Shown one piece after another: positions 42,513 through 53,091 of a stretch of DNA of 64,000 bases. The notes under the pieces are model-generated. The model made no database searches. It had not been told where the DNA came from and saw only the letters and a list, made by a program, of their open reading frames with translations. Within the stretch, counting starts at the first letter, position 1. Each line of letters starts with the position of its first letter. The translations under genes and the position numbers were made by a program. This stretch comes from Ryuthela nishihirai (lineage: Eukaryota; Arthropoda; Arachnida; Araneae; Heptathelidae), in contig JAWZYU010000010.1 in NCBI GenBank assembly GCA_038380435.1, positions 43,186,135-43,250,134 of the forward strand. The letters run 5' to 3'.

Positions 42513-42646
42513 AAACTGCATAACTGAATAACCCTGTGAAAATCTTTTATTATTTAAAATAGGGGGAAAACTGACTCCTGGATAGATCTCATTTTTATTT
42601 AAAATACGGGGAAAAGCTGATTCCTGTATAGGCTATTTTCTGTTTT

Positions 42647-42900
42647 CCATTGGGTTGTTTTATTTCTAAATGGCATTTTTTCCCCCATGCTAAATTAAAT
42701 GGCCATGACACAAACACCCCTAAGGACTCAGAGAAGACAGGGAAAGGGAACTCACTGGACAACTCACCCGTCAAGTTCATCCAGCATGCTCTTTTACTTG
42801 CATATGGTCTCTCATAGCTCTCTTGCACACGGGTCGTGGTTTAACATCCCGTTCGACGGACGGTAGCCTTTCCAATCTCTTCGGTGTCTCCTTTTATTTC
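42647..42900 (-). mobile_element. SINE1 remnant, decayed
   Basis: TTGGGTTGTTTTATTTCTAAATGGCATTTTTT, AAATGGCCATGAC, CTCAGAGAAGACAGGG and GTTTAACATCCCGTTCGACGGACGG are recognisable. The tRNA head is absent. A duplicate of an upstream 30-nt phrase (AAAATA.GGGGAAAA.CTGA) lies just before it at 42558-42575 and 42601-42618. Confidence 0.78.
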
Positions 42901-43116
42901 CATTGACTTGATACGTAAGCAGAGACGAATTCATAAGGTGGCAATTTACGGGAACCGCAGTACGTGAGCTTTTGCTCTATACCAAGACTACATTTTTATT
43001 CATTTTTTATTTCGTTCGTTTAAGAATCAACGTTTACTATATTTGAGTCGAAATGTGCATAACATTTTTAAGTAATTGAAAGCAAGTTAAAAAGTAAGAA
43101 AACGTCTTTTTAATTT

Positions 43117-43655
43117 AAATTACCCCCAAACAGCTGCTTGCCACAGATGTCTGGTAGGGAGATATCAGTATAACACGCTACAAAGAAGATCAGAGAGGAA
43201 GGTGAGACCTCAACAGAAAGGCTTTGGGTTGGGTTGTTTTACCTCTGAGCGGCACTTTTTTGCACACCATGGGCTAAATGGCCAGGTCACATGGACCCCG
43301 AAGGCTCAGAGAAGGTTGGGGGAGGGGACCCACTGGAACAGCTGTTGGGAGACAGATGGTAGCCTCCCGTCAAGGCCATCCAGCGTGTTCTTTAACGAGC
43401 ACAGGGTATGGCTCTTCCGCACACGGGACCACGGCTTAACGTCCCATCCGACGGACGGCGGCCTTTCCAAGCCCATCGGCGTCCCCTACTGACCGTGGGC
43501 AGGGTGGGGACATTTGCGGAGATAAATCTCAACGCTGACCCAGCTGGGACTCGAACCTGGGAACTGCAGAATACGAGCCTGGCGCGCTACCGACTGAGCC
43601 ACCCCCGCCCCAACAGAAAGGCATATCCCACTGGTGCACCAGTGGCTAACGTGCT
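43117..43655 (-). mobile_element. SINE2 remnant interrupted by a SINE1
   Basis: The left part (43117-43222) has TTACCCCCAAACAGCTGCTTGCCACAG and GAGACCTCAACAGAAAGG. The right part (43611-43655) has GTGGCTAACGTGCTTAGCTAAG from the tRNA-like head. The SINE1 lies between. Confidence 0.75.
43223..43610 (-). mobile_element. SINE1 copy with target-site duplication
   Basis: Near-consensus and full-length, 388 bp. Target-site duplication CAACAGAAAGGC at 43211-43222 and 43611-43622. Inserted in a SINE2. Confidence 0.96.
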
Positions 43656-43832
43656 TAGCTAAGAATTTAAGAGCTATTGTTTCCGCTTTGTACGTCAAAT
43701 GACAATATTACAAAACAATTAATGATGATGAAGAAAAAGTTAGAAAATTTGGGTTGATCTGAGGATAATGTAGAAATATTTCTTTCTCGTATTGTCTTTC
43801 TACCGAGGTCTCGTTTTTCTCAGTTATTGGTA

Positions 43833-44058
43833 CTTCTCGGAGCGGTACCTTTTTGCACACAGTGGGCTGAATGATTAGATCACAAGTACCCTGATGTCTC
43901 AGAGAAGGTTGCGGGAAGGTTACTCAGGATGACAGATCCTAACAGATGTCCAATGGATTCCCTTAACCAAGGCTTCTCTGAGCCCTTCTTGACCTTGTGA
44001 CTGTCATTTAGGCCATTATGTGCGAAAAAAGTGCAGCTGAGGTAAAACAACCCAACCC
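43833..44058. mobile_element. Two SINE1 3' ends in inverted arrangement
   Basis: 43833-43930 is a minus-strand SINE1 tail (GGAGCGGTACCTTTTTGCACACAGTGGGC). 43935-44058 is a plus-strand tail (CCTAACAGATGTCCAATGG to AAAACAACCCAACCC). Together they form a foldback with both tails outward. Confidence 0.8.
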
Positions 44059-44422
44059 TTTTTAAAAGGATCCTAATAAATCGTAATAAAATGCTTGCCT
44101 AAGTTGCTCTTTTAGAAACTCATGAAATAAAATGTCTTAATTATCTTTTTTTCTTGTTCTTCACTGAAAAGTCCAACACCCATAACTTTTCATCAAGAAA
44201 TTTTATCACATTAAAACTTATATTTCCAAATCTACATAATTCTCCTTCGGAAGCATTTTACATATAGATCCGCCAAAATGGTGAAAGAAATGCCGGAATA
44301 TATTGAAACTGAAAGAAATCGTAATTTATTAAGACGCTAAGAAATCACAAAAAAAAAGAATAAGAAATTGTATCCGTAATACTCAGAGAAGTTTCACGTG
44401 ATCACTTTTACTCTGATCCTTG

Positions 44423-44530
44423 TTGCATAAAACTATAATGAATAAAATTAATTGCATAAAACTATATTGAAAAAAACTAATTCCATAAAACTATAATGAA
44501 TAAAACTAATTGCATAAAACTATAATAGAA
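44423..44530. repeat. Tandem repeat, unit about 32 bp, about 3.5 copies
   Basis: Unit TTGCATAAAACTATAATGAA plus TAAAACTAA, with small changes. Just downstream, 44572-44660 carries a looser duplication around ATTCTACTCTTG and AACTATAAA. Confidence 0.85.
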
Positions 44531-44698
44531 TAATATATTATGAAATATTTTTTTGCTCTGTAAAATGTATATTTATTCTACTCTTGAATTAGGTACTCTT
44601 GTTCCCGCTACTATAAATTATTCTACTCTTGGAGTATCTACTTTTGCTCCAGCAACTATAAAATTATAAAATGTAAAATCATTTCTTGACGCCAGGGT

Positions 44699-45087
44699 GG
44701 GGTGGGGTGGCTCAGTCGGTAGTGCGCCAGGCTCGTAATCTGTAGTTCCCAGGTTCGAATCCCAGCTGGGTCAGCGTTGAGATTTATCTCCGCAAAATTC
44801 CCCGTCCTGTCCACGGTCAGTAGGGAACACCGCTGGGTTTGGAAAGGCCGTCGTCCGTCGGTTGAAACGTTAAGCCGTGGCCCCGTGTGCGGGAGAGCCA
44901 TACCCTGTGCACGTTAAAGAACACGCTGGATGGCCTTGACCGGAGGTTACCATCTGTCTCCCAACAGCTGTTCCAGTGGGTCTTCTCACCCAACCTTCTC
45001 TGAGCCTTCAGGGTCCATGTGACCTGGACATTTAGCCCATGGTGTGTAAAAAAGTGCCGCTCAGAGGTAAAGCAACCCAACCCAACT
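44699..45087 (+). mobile_element. SINE1 copy with target-site duplication
   Basis: Full-length, lightly diverged. Target-site duplication GACGCCAGGGT / GACACCAGGGT at 44688-44698 and 45088-45098. The tail has a repeated CCCAA unit. Confidence 0.94.
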
Positions 45088-45098
45088 GACACCAGGGT

Positions 45099-46559
45099 CG
45101 GATCTAGGGAGGGGGGGAGCAAGGAATCTAGGTCCCCCGTTTATAATGCTAATAACATAATAACACATAATTTAAAATAATATGCATGATGCTAGTAACA
45201 ATGCATTTAATAAAATTATATACCAGAACGATGTTCCGGTTCATTCCGATTCGATCTTGGCTCTCCCCATCCACTTGGATCACTTACCCATCAAACCCTT
45301 AATTTTTTTTCTAGATCCGGGCTTGCTTAAAACAGTAATATATTTGGAAATAGAATTGATTGCTCTAACAGCCATTAAATAAAGCGCAACTTCATAATAT
45401 TTGAGAAAAGCCTGATCTGCATTTTTATAGGAGTTTCACAGTTTAGACTAAAGACATCCGACATTTTACGCGCATCTTTACATTTATTGCCTGATGGCTT
45501 CTTCTTCAATTTCAGAACAACTTCGCAATGCTTGGCTACATCCTGATTCTGCATATTTTTTTCCCGGAACAACTTCGCAATTAATCGACTAAAATTAATT
45601 GTTTATTTCCAGGGCAATTCCTGACTAACGCTTCATTCTGTAATTTCTCCGCAGCGATCGTCTCCCATTTGAAAAACCTTCATTCTTCTTCTTCGGAAGA
45701 AACAACATCCCATTCTGAAGCACTCTATATGTTCACTCTCCTGCATGCAACATCCTGCCTGAGTGCACCAACGTATCAGACATGATGGTAACAGAACACC
45801 CTGATGAGGACAGCAACACAAAGAAGGGGAAAGGCACGCAGTAGGCGTCCTCGTGTGATATGCTTCTCGCCATGAAGTTTTCCTCCCCGTTTCCATAACA
45901 ACAGTGCTCGGCAGGATGCACCCATGGAAGATCGAGAGTGCGCCTTACGTTCAGGTAGATGTGTTTATGCATTTCCGGAGGTACAACGAACTAAATGCAC
46001 ACAACAGACATTTGTCAGCGCCTCCTGTGGAGGACGTCTGAAGCTTTTCACAGAAACAGAGAAGCTTGCATCAGTTATTTAGGAACAAACAGGAAATGGG
46101 GTTGTGTGGAACGGTGAGTAGCCAAAATGGATAAAGCATATCTTTGTTTCTCGCCCTCATCGCATGAAAAGAGAAATAAAAGAAACCGACTGCACATGCT
46201 ATTCGTGACAGATCGTCCTAGTTTGCGAATTGTCAATTCGGAATCGTGAAGCTTGTTTTTCTTATCTTCTTTCGAAGCTTGTTGTTCAGTTGTATCGACA
46301 GTAAACTCTATTGGAAAGAGAATTTGCTGATTTCACGGATCGAACATTCCAATGGACATTCGTAGCCAGTCTGATTGCAATCTCAATACTTAGTTTGTTA
46401 GCATCTTACATTCTTTCTTCTCCACCAGGTACATCACATAGAAGCTTTCTTGTAAATATTTCCTTATCAGCGGCGTCATTAATAAATAATATTTGGTTGA
46501 TAAGAGAAGAGAAAATGAACACAACAAATGCTCCTCAAACAGCCCATTTGTCAAAAAGG
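45099..46559. other. No gene recognised
   Basis: Contains several short open frames on both strands. One plus-strand frame (46311-46610) has a hydrophobic stretch but runs into a decayed SINE2. None can be supported as a gene. Confidence 0.4.
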
Positions 46560-46720
46560 TTTAAAAGGAGATTGTCGGTCTCCATAGAGGGGATCTGTAG
46601 AGAAGGATAACCTCAGCAGAAAAATAAAAAATAATTCGGAAGAATCAACAGATAAATGAGATAATTTTTTTAAAAAACTTGAGAATCGAACCCAGATCAT
46701 TGTGCTATGAAGTCAAGTTC
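46560..46720 (-). mobile_element. SINE2 remnant, strongly decayed
   Basis: GGGATCTGTAGAGAAGGATAACCTCAGCAGAAAAATAAA, then a B-box-like GAATCGAACCCAGATCA in SINE2 order on the minus strand. Confidence 0.6.
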
Positions 46721-47033
46721 GGATTATAATATCATAATTCAAGAGTGTTTATATTTTACAGCCAAAGCGGATTAATATGAAAATCTATAGCAGTTCTTCC
46801 CAAATAATGTGCCTTAAAAGATTTACATTTAAGCAAAATTTGTTTAATTCCTTTGCAAATTTTATTGCAATTGAAATATATATATATAAATTAAATTTCT
46901 TTTTTTTACTTTAGTAAATTATCCATGTCTTTCAGGTGGTCGACCTTTTCAAATTTATTTTGTTTATTTAATAATACTAGCAGATTTATCTGGCGTTACT
47001 AGGGTCTGAAAGAATATAGGGTAGTATTTAGTA

Positions 47034-47610
47034 CAGTGGACTCCCGTATAACGCCCTCCCCTATAACGTGAATTCGTATAATGCAACGAAAAAATTACGA
47101 CTAGTATTCATACAGCGCGATAAACAGTCCCGTATTACGCGTAAGATAAATTTAACATTTTGACATAGTTTTTGATTTTTTGTTTAGAAAAGCAAATGTA
47201 TACACTTACCTGTTGTTCATATATGCACAGTGAAGCTGACAGCTTTAAAACACGTAAAGGTTTATCAAAAAAATAATATGCACACCTAAAGATATAAGAG
47301 GAAATATTTTTATTCAACTTTTAATTAAAATAAAAATATGTACTTCACTATTTAACATTCATTCACTATCGGAAATATCAAGAAATAAGTTCCAACGACG
47401 CCGTCTTGTTAACATTGGTTGTACAGATTCATCGCTTGAAGAGTCCATAGTTTCGTCTTGATTGTTATCGTTATTTAAAAACAATTCTTTTCCAGATCAT
47501 TTTTAGATTGAAAATATGGGGATACACAATTCGTCTGATAATGCGTGTCCCGTATAACGAGATTTCCTATAACGCGGAACGTATCCCCCGCGTTATACGG
47601 CAGTCCACTC
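47034..47610 (-). mobile_element. pogo/Tigger-like miniature element, 577 bp
   Basis: The ends mirror each other: CAGTGGACTCCCGTATAACG at 47034 and the complement of CAGTGGACTGCCGTATAACG at the right end. TA flanks at 47032-47033 and 47611-47612. The end sequence and inner subrepeats rich in CCGTATAACGC are typical of pogo/Tigger-type elements. On the minus strand, about 47350-47470 encodes an acidic then basic stretch (DETMDSSSDES, RRRRWNLF, DISDSE) resembling the C-terminal tail of such transposases. The rest of the transposase is deleted. Confidence 0.85.
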
Positions 47611-47612
47611 TA

Positions 47613-48163
47613 CATAGACTCCCTAAGTAGCAAGCTTTTATTTTGCATAAAAATCATTACAATCAATTTCCTCCGGTTTAATGTTTCTCCGTCTCTTTTA
47701 GGGAAGGAAAGAAATGGACAGATTTCGAGGTACCATACGATTCTCTCCACGTCAGAAGTTTCTAAACCAAAAAACGGAATTGCCTCGCATTCTAGAATTC
47801 CAGAAGAGAATCTTCGAATTGTTTTCATCTCTGAATTCGTTTATCTGAGAGAGGTGGATGACTCTGGCCGCGTACAATCAAGCAGAGAAGAATGCTGCCA
47901 AAGGAGACATCATGCTCTTTGGGAAATGGCCAAACTCTTAACTACGCTCCAGAGAACTCTTTCAGACTATGATATTATTTTGATGCTGGTGCAGACTTTA
48001 AAGACAAATGGTTTGTTTTCAACTAGACAATATGACATAACAAGGGAAAGAGAGCTCGAATTGTGAAAGAATAAAAGTGCTCTATAACAGTGATTGCCAA
48101 CTTTAGAGGGGTGAAAGTTGGTCGAATCGCTAATGTGCCACTCACGTAAACTGATTTGCTTCA
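47613..48163. other. No gene recognised
   Basis: A 173-codon plus-strand frame overlaps this stretch, but its first quarter lies in the transposon end and no domain is recognisable. It is not called. Confidence 0.4.
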
Positions 48164-48510
48164 GTTGGGTTGTTTTATCACTGAGCAGCAATTTTTTTTT
48201 TCACTAAATGGACGAAATGGCCATACCACAAGGACCCAACGGATTTAGAGAAGAATGGTGGAGTGGTATCCAACTACTCTTAGGGACTGCACTGCTGTTA
48301 GGAGACAGATGGTAGTCTCCCCTATATGGCTATCCGATACGTTCTTTAACGTGAACAGGATAAGGCTTTCCTGCACACGAGGTTTAACGTACGGAACACA
48401 GTGTTACGTCCTATCGGAAAGACTGCAGCCTTTCCAAGTCCATCGGTGCCTCCTTCTTGACCGAGAGAAAGGTTGGGGATTAGCGGAGATATATCTCAAA
48501 GTTGGCATCC
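48164..48510 (-). mobile_element. SINE1 remnant, diverged
   Basis: TTGGGTTGTTTTATCACTGAGCAGCAATTTTTTTTTTCACTAAATGG, AGCAGACAGATGGTAGTCTCCCC-like, GTTCTTTAACGTGAACAGG and CTTTCCAAGTCCATCGGTG occur in order. The tRNA head is lost. Confidence 0.82.
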
Positions 48511-48573
48511 CTGGTTTGAGGCTTTTCTGTATCTGCTTTGGAATTTTCTCTCCTAATTTTCGTTCTTTTAGGA

Positions 48574-48748
48574 GCAGGGGTGGCTCAGTCGGTAGCGCGC
48601 TGGGTTCTTAATCTATAGTTCCCAGGTTTGAGTCCCAGTTGAGTCAGCATTCAAATTTATCTCCGTAAAATTCCCAGCCTTGTCCACGGTCAGTAGGGAC
48701 ACCAATGGACTTGGAAAGGTCGCCGTCCGTCAAATGCGACGTTAAAAC
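48574..48748 (+). mobile_element. SINE1 fragment, 5' half
   Basis: A box GTGGCTCAGTCGGTAGCGCG and B-box-like GGTTTGAGTCCC. It ends abruptly at GCGACGTTAAA, where a LINE fragment begins. Confidence 0.88.
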
Positions 48749-49052
48749 TCCTTCATCGTCTCCGAGTTGGTGTCATCTACAGCAACTCTACGCTTCACAC
48801 TCTCGGCAGAGCTTACAGTCCAAATTGAGCCACTTGCAGCTCACCTGAGACTGTATCCCACGATTTGCTCAATTGTTCCCGCTACAGTGCCGAAAGAGAA
48901 GCTTTGTTCCGCGAGCTTCATGCTATCGGAACCACCGACTACTCCATCACTTCCCTTCTTGGTAATCACCACAATGTGAAGCTGCAGCGAACGTGCTTCC
49001 GACTGGTCACTGATTTCTTTCAGAATATTTGGCTCTTCTGCAAGGTCTAATA
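48749..49052 (+). pseudogene. LINE reverse transcriptase, extreme C-terminal fragment
   Basis: One plus-strand frame of 100 codons with a single internal stop (48829-48831). It begins LLHRLRVGVIYSNSTLH and continues CSSPETVSHDLLNCSRYSAE, the conserved C-terminal Cys/His pattern (C..C, then His, then Cys) of jockey-like LINE ORF2 proteins. The stop TGA stands where the first Cys codon (TGC or TGT) is expected. It ends in a natural stop near 49050. It does not match LINE-A or LINE-B and so represents a third LINE. Confidence 0.82.
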
Positions 49053-49208
49053 TTTTCTTTCTTGTGATTAGTACTCTTATTAGCTTCGAGAGATAGATGA
49101 GAGGCAGCATCTTCAGCATCCGCTATCTCGCCCTTCTCTTGTGACTGGTGTAGAGAGCCTCTTATTGGAGGCTAATTTCACCAAAACTTACAACACCTTG
49201 AACCTTGA

Positions 49209-50975
49209 ATGGCACAAAGGCAGCGTGGCAGATGTGGTTATGTGCCAGATAAGTTTTGTTATGTGTGTGGAAATTGTATTTTAAAATTCCAGAATTGTTC
49301 TTTGGCAAAGATTGTGAAGAAAGCCTATAACTTGTATTTTGGATGTCATGTTGGAGATCGGTAGTGAATACGTGTAATATGTATGCACATATTAAATATA
49401 TCATTATTACTCAGATCTTTATTTTCCAACTTTAAATTATTATTTATTTATTTTACTATTAAGCATAAAACTATTAAATCAATTAACTACGACACTTCAT
49501 TGAATAATGACAACTAATATGTTTGATATGCATAATATTTAAAATATTCTCTTGTTTTTCATTATGCTTTTTGTATTGTTTTTAACTGAACCTGGTGTAG
49601 AAGGGTCTGGTCCTAACATCACCATGGTTGTTAGGTATATAAATATATAAATAGGATAAAACATGGGTTCCACATGTGTGCTGCATTTCGTGCTTTGTTG
49701 GCCTGAGTGAATGGTTGAAAGGTAAGATAAAATCCATGCCTTTTGCAGTTCCAATGGTTTGGCGTGAGCCAACTAGTCACTTGCATGATTGCTATTTTTG
49801 GTTAACTAAAGTGTCGGGCTTTTCGAAAAAGAACAAAAGCAAAATGCAATATTCAAATGTGTCTTCAGCCATAAGGACAGTTCCTCATGGAGAAGATTTT
49901 CCTATACCAACACCTCCAAATAACTGGGTGGAGATGGATTCACATTCATCAGAGGAAGACTTTGAGGCACATACAGATTCTGATCCTACATAAATAAATA
50001 AAATAAATACCCCCTCAAGCAGCTACTTGCCACAGAGGTCTGACAGGATCCTGTCAGTTTATGCACTCTTAAAAAGTTAGACGAGCCTCATCTGAGTCAG
50101 CAAAATGAACTAAATGATCATGTTCGAGACCTAGGACTTTCCAAACAACAAGCTGAGGCCTTCAATTTCACCAAAGAACCTTCCATTCTAGCGACACACG
50201 CTGTGGGAATGAAGGAAACTAATGAAAGCAGGCAAAAACTACTCACTGCTATAAAATATGACCAGTTTAAGTGGAAAATAAACTGTGACCTAAAAGTCAT
50301 ATCTTTCTTGCTCGGGCTTCAAGGAGGCTTCACAAATTTTGATGTTTTCTGTGTTTGTGGGACAGTCGGGCCAGAAAAAAAACACTGCAAAACAAAGGCT
50401 GGTCCATTAGAGATGTGAGGTATAAGTTTCTAGTTGATTCCTCTGATGTTCTGCCCCACCACTACACATCAAACTGGGGCTTATGAAAAACTTTGTAAAG
50501 GCTGTTGACAAAACTGGTAAACGGTTTTGCACTTGAAGGAAAATTTTTCAAAACTAGTGATGCCAAATTCAAAGAAGGGATCTTTGTTGGTCCTCAGATC
50601 AGGAAGCTACTGAATGATATTTGTCTTCGAAGAAAAACTGAATATGAAGGAACGCGCTGCATGGAAATCCTTCACGTCTGTGGTCCACGGTTTTCTAGGG
50701 AATCACAAAGAGGAAAACTACCATCAGCTCATTCAAGATCTCAAAAACTATGAAAATCTTGGCTGTCGAATGTCTTTGAAAATCCATTTCTTGCACTCTC
50801 ATCTTGACTTCTTTCCCAAGAAATTGGAAGCTGTCAGTGATGAGCAAGAGGAAGGATTTAACCAGAATATATGAGCCATAGAGAAGAGATACCAAGGCAG
50901 GTGTGACCCGCCAATGATTGGTGACTACTGCTGGTTCTTGCAGAAGGAAGAAACCTCAATACATAAAAGACAAAA
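49209..50975 (+). pseudogene. Unnamed repeat-type protein family, copy 2 (broken)
   Basis: Plus-strand relic of the same family as 6640-8222. The ATG at 49209 opens a 51-codon start with CGYVPDKFCYVCGNC and YFGCHVGD, then a stop at 49362. About 290 bp of unrelated AT-rich sequence follows. Then TWVPHVCC...SEWLKGK, MPFAVPMVWREP, SSAIRTVPHGEDFP (49655-49993) is broken by a SINE2 scrap. Then LNDHVRDLGLSKQQAE (50110-50160); a deletion of the LFIDASK-type segment; FKWKINCDLKVISFLLG (50250-50325); a degenerate CVCG motif; FVGPQIRKLLND; FTSVVHGFLGNH; HSHLDFFPKKL; VSDEQEEGFNQNI; and YCWFLQKEE near 50930. This copy preserves the start and the end that copy 1 lacks. Frameshifts and stops make it non-functional. 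The family's job is not established. Confidence 0.78.
49994..50070 (-). mobile_element. SINE2 fragment, 3' part, inside the unnamed gene copy
   Basis: ATACCCCCTCAAGCAGCTACTTGCCACAGAGGTCTGACAGGATCCTGTCAG with a TAAATAAATAAAATAAAT tail. It separates two blocks of the gene relic. Confidence 0.9.
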
Positions 50976-51208
50976 ATGAACTTCTTGTAAGTATAAAAGA
51001 TCCTTACCCATGTTTTCTTATTTTGCGTTTCAATATTATTTCATTTGTTACTTTATATTCAGTAGTCTATAACTACGATGTTCCTAATTTTTTCACTGTA
51101 ATCATGTAATTAATTAATGAGTTTTAAGTTGCAATTTAATAAAATAGTCACTTCATTTTCATTTCCCAGATATACGTATTCATTGAAATTTGAAATACAT
51201 CATTTCAT
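50976..51208. other. No gene recognised
   Basis: AT-rich sequence between the gene relic and a SINE1. Confidence 0.4.
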
Positions 51209-51597
51209 AGGGGCGGGGGTGGCTCAGTCGGTAGCGCGCCAGGCTAGTAATCTGTACTTCCCAGGTTCGAGTCCCAGCTGGGTCAGCGTTGAGATTTATC
51301 TCCGCAAAATTCCCCGCCCTGCCCACGATCAGTAGGGGACACCGATGGACTTGGAAAGGCCGCCGTCCGTCGGGTGGGACGTTAAGCCGTGGCCCCGTGT
51401 GCGGGAGAGCCATACCCGTGCACGTTAAAGAACACGTTGGAAGGCCTTGACGGGAAGCTACCATCTGTCTCCCAACAGCTGTTCCAGTGGGTCCCCTCCC
51501 CCAACCTTCTCTGAGCCTTCGGGGTCCATGTGACCTGGCCATTTAGCCCATGGTGTGCAAAAAGTGCCGCTCAGAGGTAAAACAACCCAACTCAACC
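51209..51597 (+). mobile_element. SINE1 copy
   Basis: Full-length and near consensus, intact A and B boxes, repeated tail unit (CAACCCAACTCAACCC). A short target duplication (CATTTC) is possible. Confidence 0.94.
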
Positions 51598-53091
51598 CAT
51601 TTCCCAAAAATTAGTTAAAAACATCCTATTTGACCAATGTTCTGAAAAAAAGTTTCAATTTGTTGCCTAGTGCAATTTCTCCAAAAATTAACAAAAATGT
51701 TTAGTTCAGACAAATTTATGAGAGGGGGAAGGGGGTAAAACTGAATTTGAAAATCGCGGAGATGAAATTCCAAATTGTGTGCACCCAGATATAGACGTAA
51801 TTTTCACGTTCGTGGTCGAAGTTCATCTGGAATCTCATGGTCTGTTGCATCGCAACGCCCACCCGTGGTTTCGTTAATTAACTCTCCTTCGCGTGAGAGA
51901 GGGGGGAGGGGAGATGGAACGAGGGGGGAGGATGGGCGGGGGAATGTGCTACAAACTTTCTTCTTCACCAAGAAAAACAAAAAAAAAACATAACAGAGAG
52001 AGAGAAGGGCTTCTCCTTTCTTTGCTAGTGTGAGAAGAAAACAGGGATGCGATTTTTGAAAGCAGGCGACCGTCCCTTCTCTAAACCCTCAGGGCTACTA
52101 ATCTTTACCCTCACAGACATTTTCTTTCATTCTCACTCGCTTTCTCTCTTTCGATCTGTCTCCCCCTCCCCCCTTGAACGTCATTTCCCTGGTATGAGGT
52201 AGCCGAGTTTTTCGCGTAAGTTTAGTGGAAATCGAATAGAAAATTACCGAGATCAGCAGTAAGGCCGCCGGCAGCGTAAGGAAAAACAATAATAAAAAAA
52301 AGTGTGTCTGTGAAATTGGACGAAATGGGATCTAAAATGAAGTGCAACTCTTGGAGAGCAAGAGGGAGGATGGAGAGAATGAAAAAAGAAGGTGGGGGGG
52401 GGAACACACAGAAAGAAACAAAAAAACTAAACTGAGTCTCTTTCGGCTTTAGTCTGCTTGTATTGCGCTTTCTAACGTGTGAATGGCGTTCCCCCTGCTG
52501 AGTTCCAAATTGCCGCGTGACAAGATACGGTTTGACCTCTACGGGTCATGGTGAGATGTGTTATAACGGCGGTTCCCTTTTCTAGCCGCTGCCAAAGCGC
52601 TCTATAGCTCTCTGCTTGCCAACAGGCGCAGTGTGTTTCTGAACGTCGCTTGTCGACCACCAGGTGGCCTTTGTTTGATGGTCGAGAGGGGTAATGCCAG
52701 GTTCTCGGATTGGACACATACGAAAGTGTTACAATTTGGCGGACGAGGGGAAAATGTTTCTGTAATGACCACGTCGTGATAAAGAAGTAGCCATTAATAT
52801 GAATGCCATGGCGCTTTTTTTCTCTTGTGTTTTTAGTTTTCGGTACTAAGATAAAAGAAATTCGTCTTCTGAAACACGATTCTCTAGAAGTTTTAAGAGT
52901 TTAAGCTTTTTTTTCTCTCTCATTTAATAAACGTAACTCTCAAGAGAAAGAAAATTGCAGTTCCGACGATGTAAAAAAAAGATTGCTTAGGTGCAATTTG
53001 CTAGCAGAAAATAATCATAGGGATATTTTTAAAAATTTTATCTTTATGTTGATTAACGTTGGTGATATTTTTCTGAAAGCGTAGAAATGTG
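51598..53091. other. No gene recognised; GC-richer purine/pyrimidine-rich tracts
   Basis: Contains G/A-rich tracts (51895-51945, 52370-52405), a C/T-rich tract (52125-52175) and a balanced-composition patch (52440-52740) with no recognisable coding motif. A CTCF-core-like site lies at 52657-52668. Confidence 0.4.
52657..52668 (+). promoter_or_regulatory. Possible CTCF-like insulator core site
   Basis: CCACCAGGTGGC fits the core of the well known animal CTCF motif (CCASYAGRKGGC). A 12-base match is expected to occur by chance in large genomes, so this is only a candidate. Confidence 0.25.

Noticed and set aside
46311..46610. 99-codon frame with a hydrophobic stretch that could be a membrane segment.
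   Set aside because: Its end lies in a decayed SINE2, it has no known motif, and such frames are common by chance.
47545..48066. 173-codon plus-strand open frame.
   Set aside because: The first part is the end of a DNA transposon, and the remainder has no recognisable domain or splice support.
49361..49654. Spliceosomal intron (GTAGTG...AATAG) in the second gene relic.
   Set aside because: Joining those sites gives the wrong reading frame for the family, and the first copy has no interruption at this point. An insertion is equally likely.
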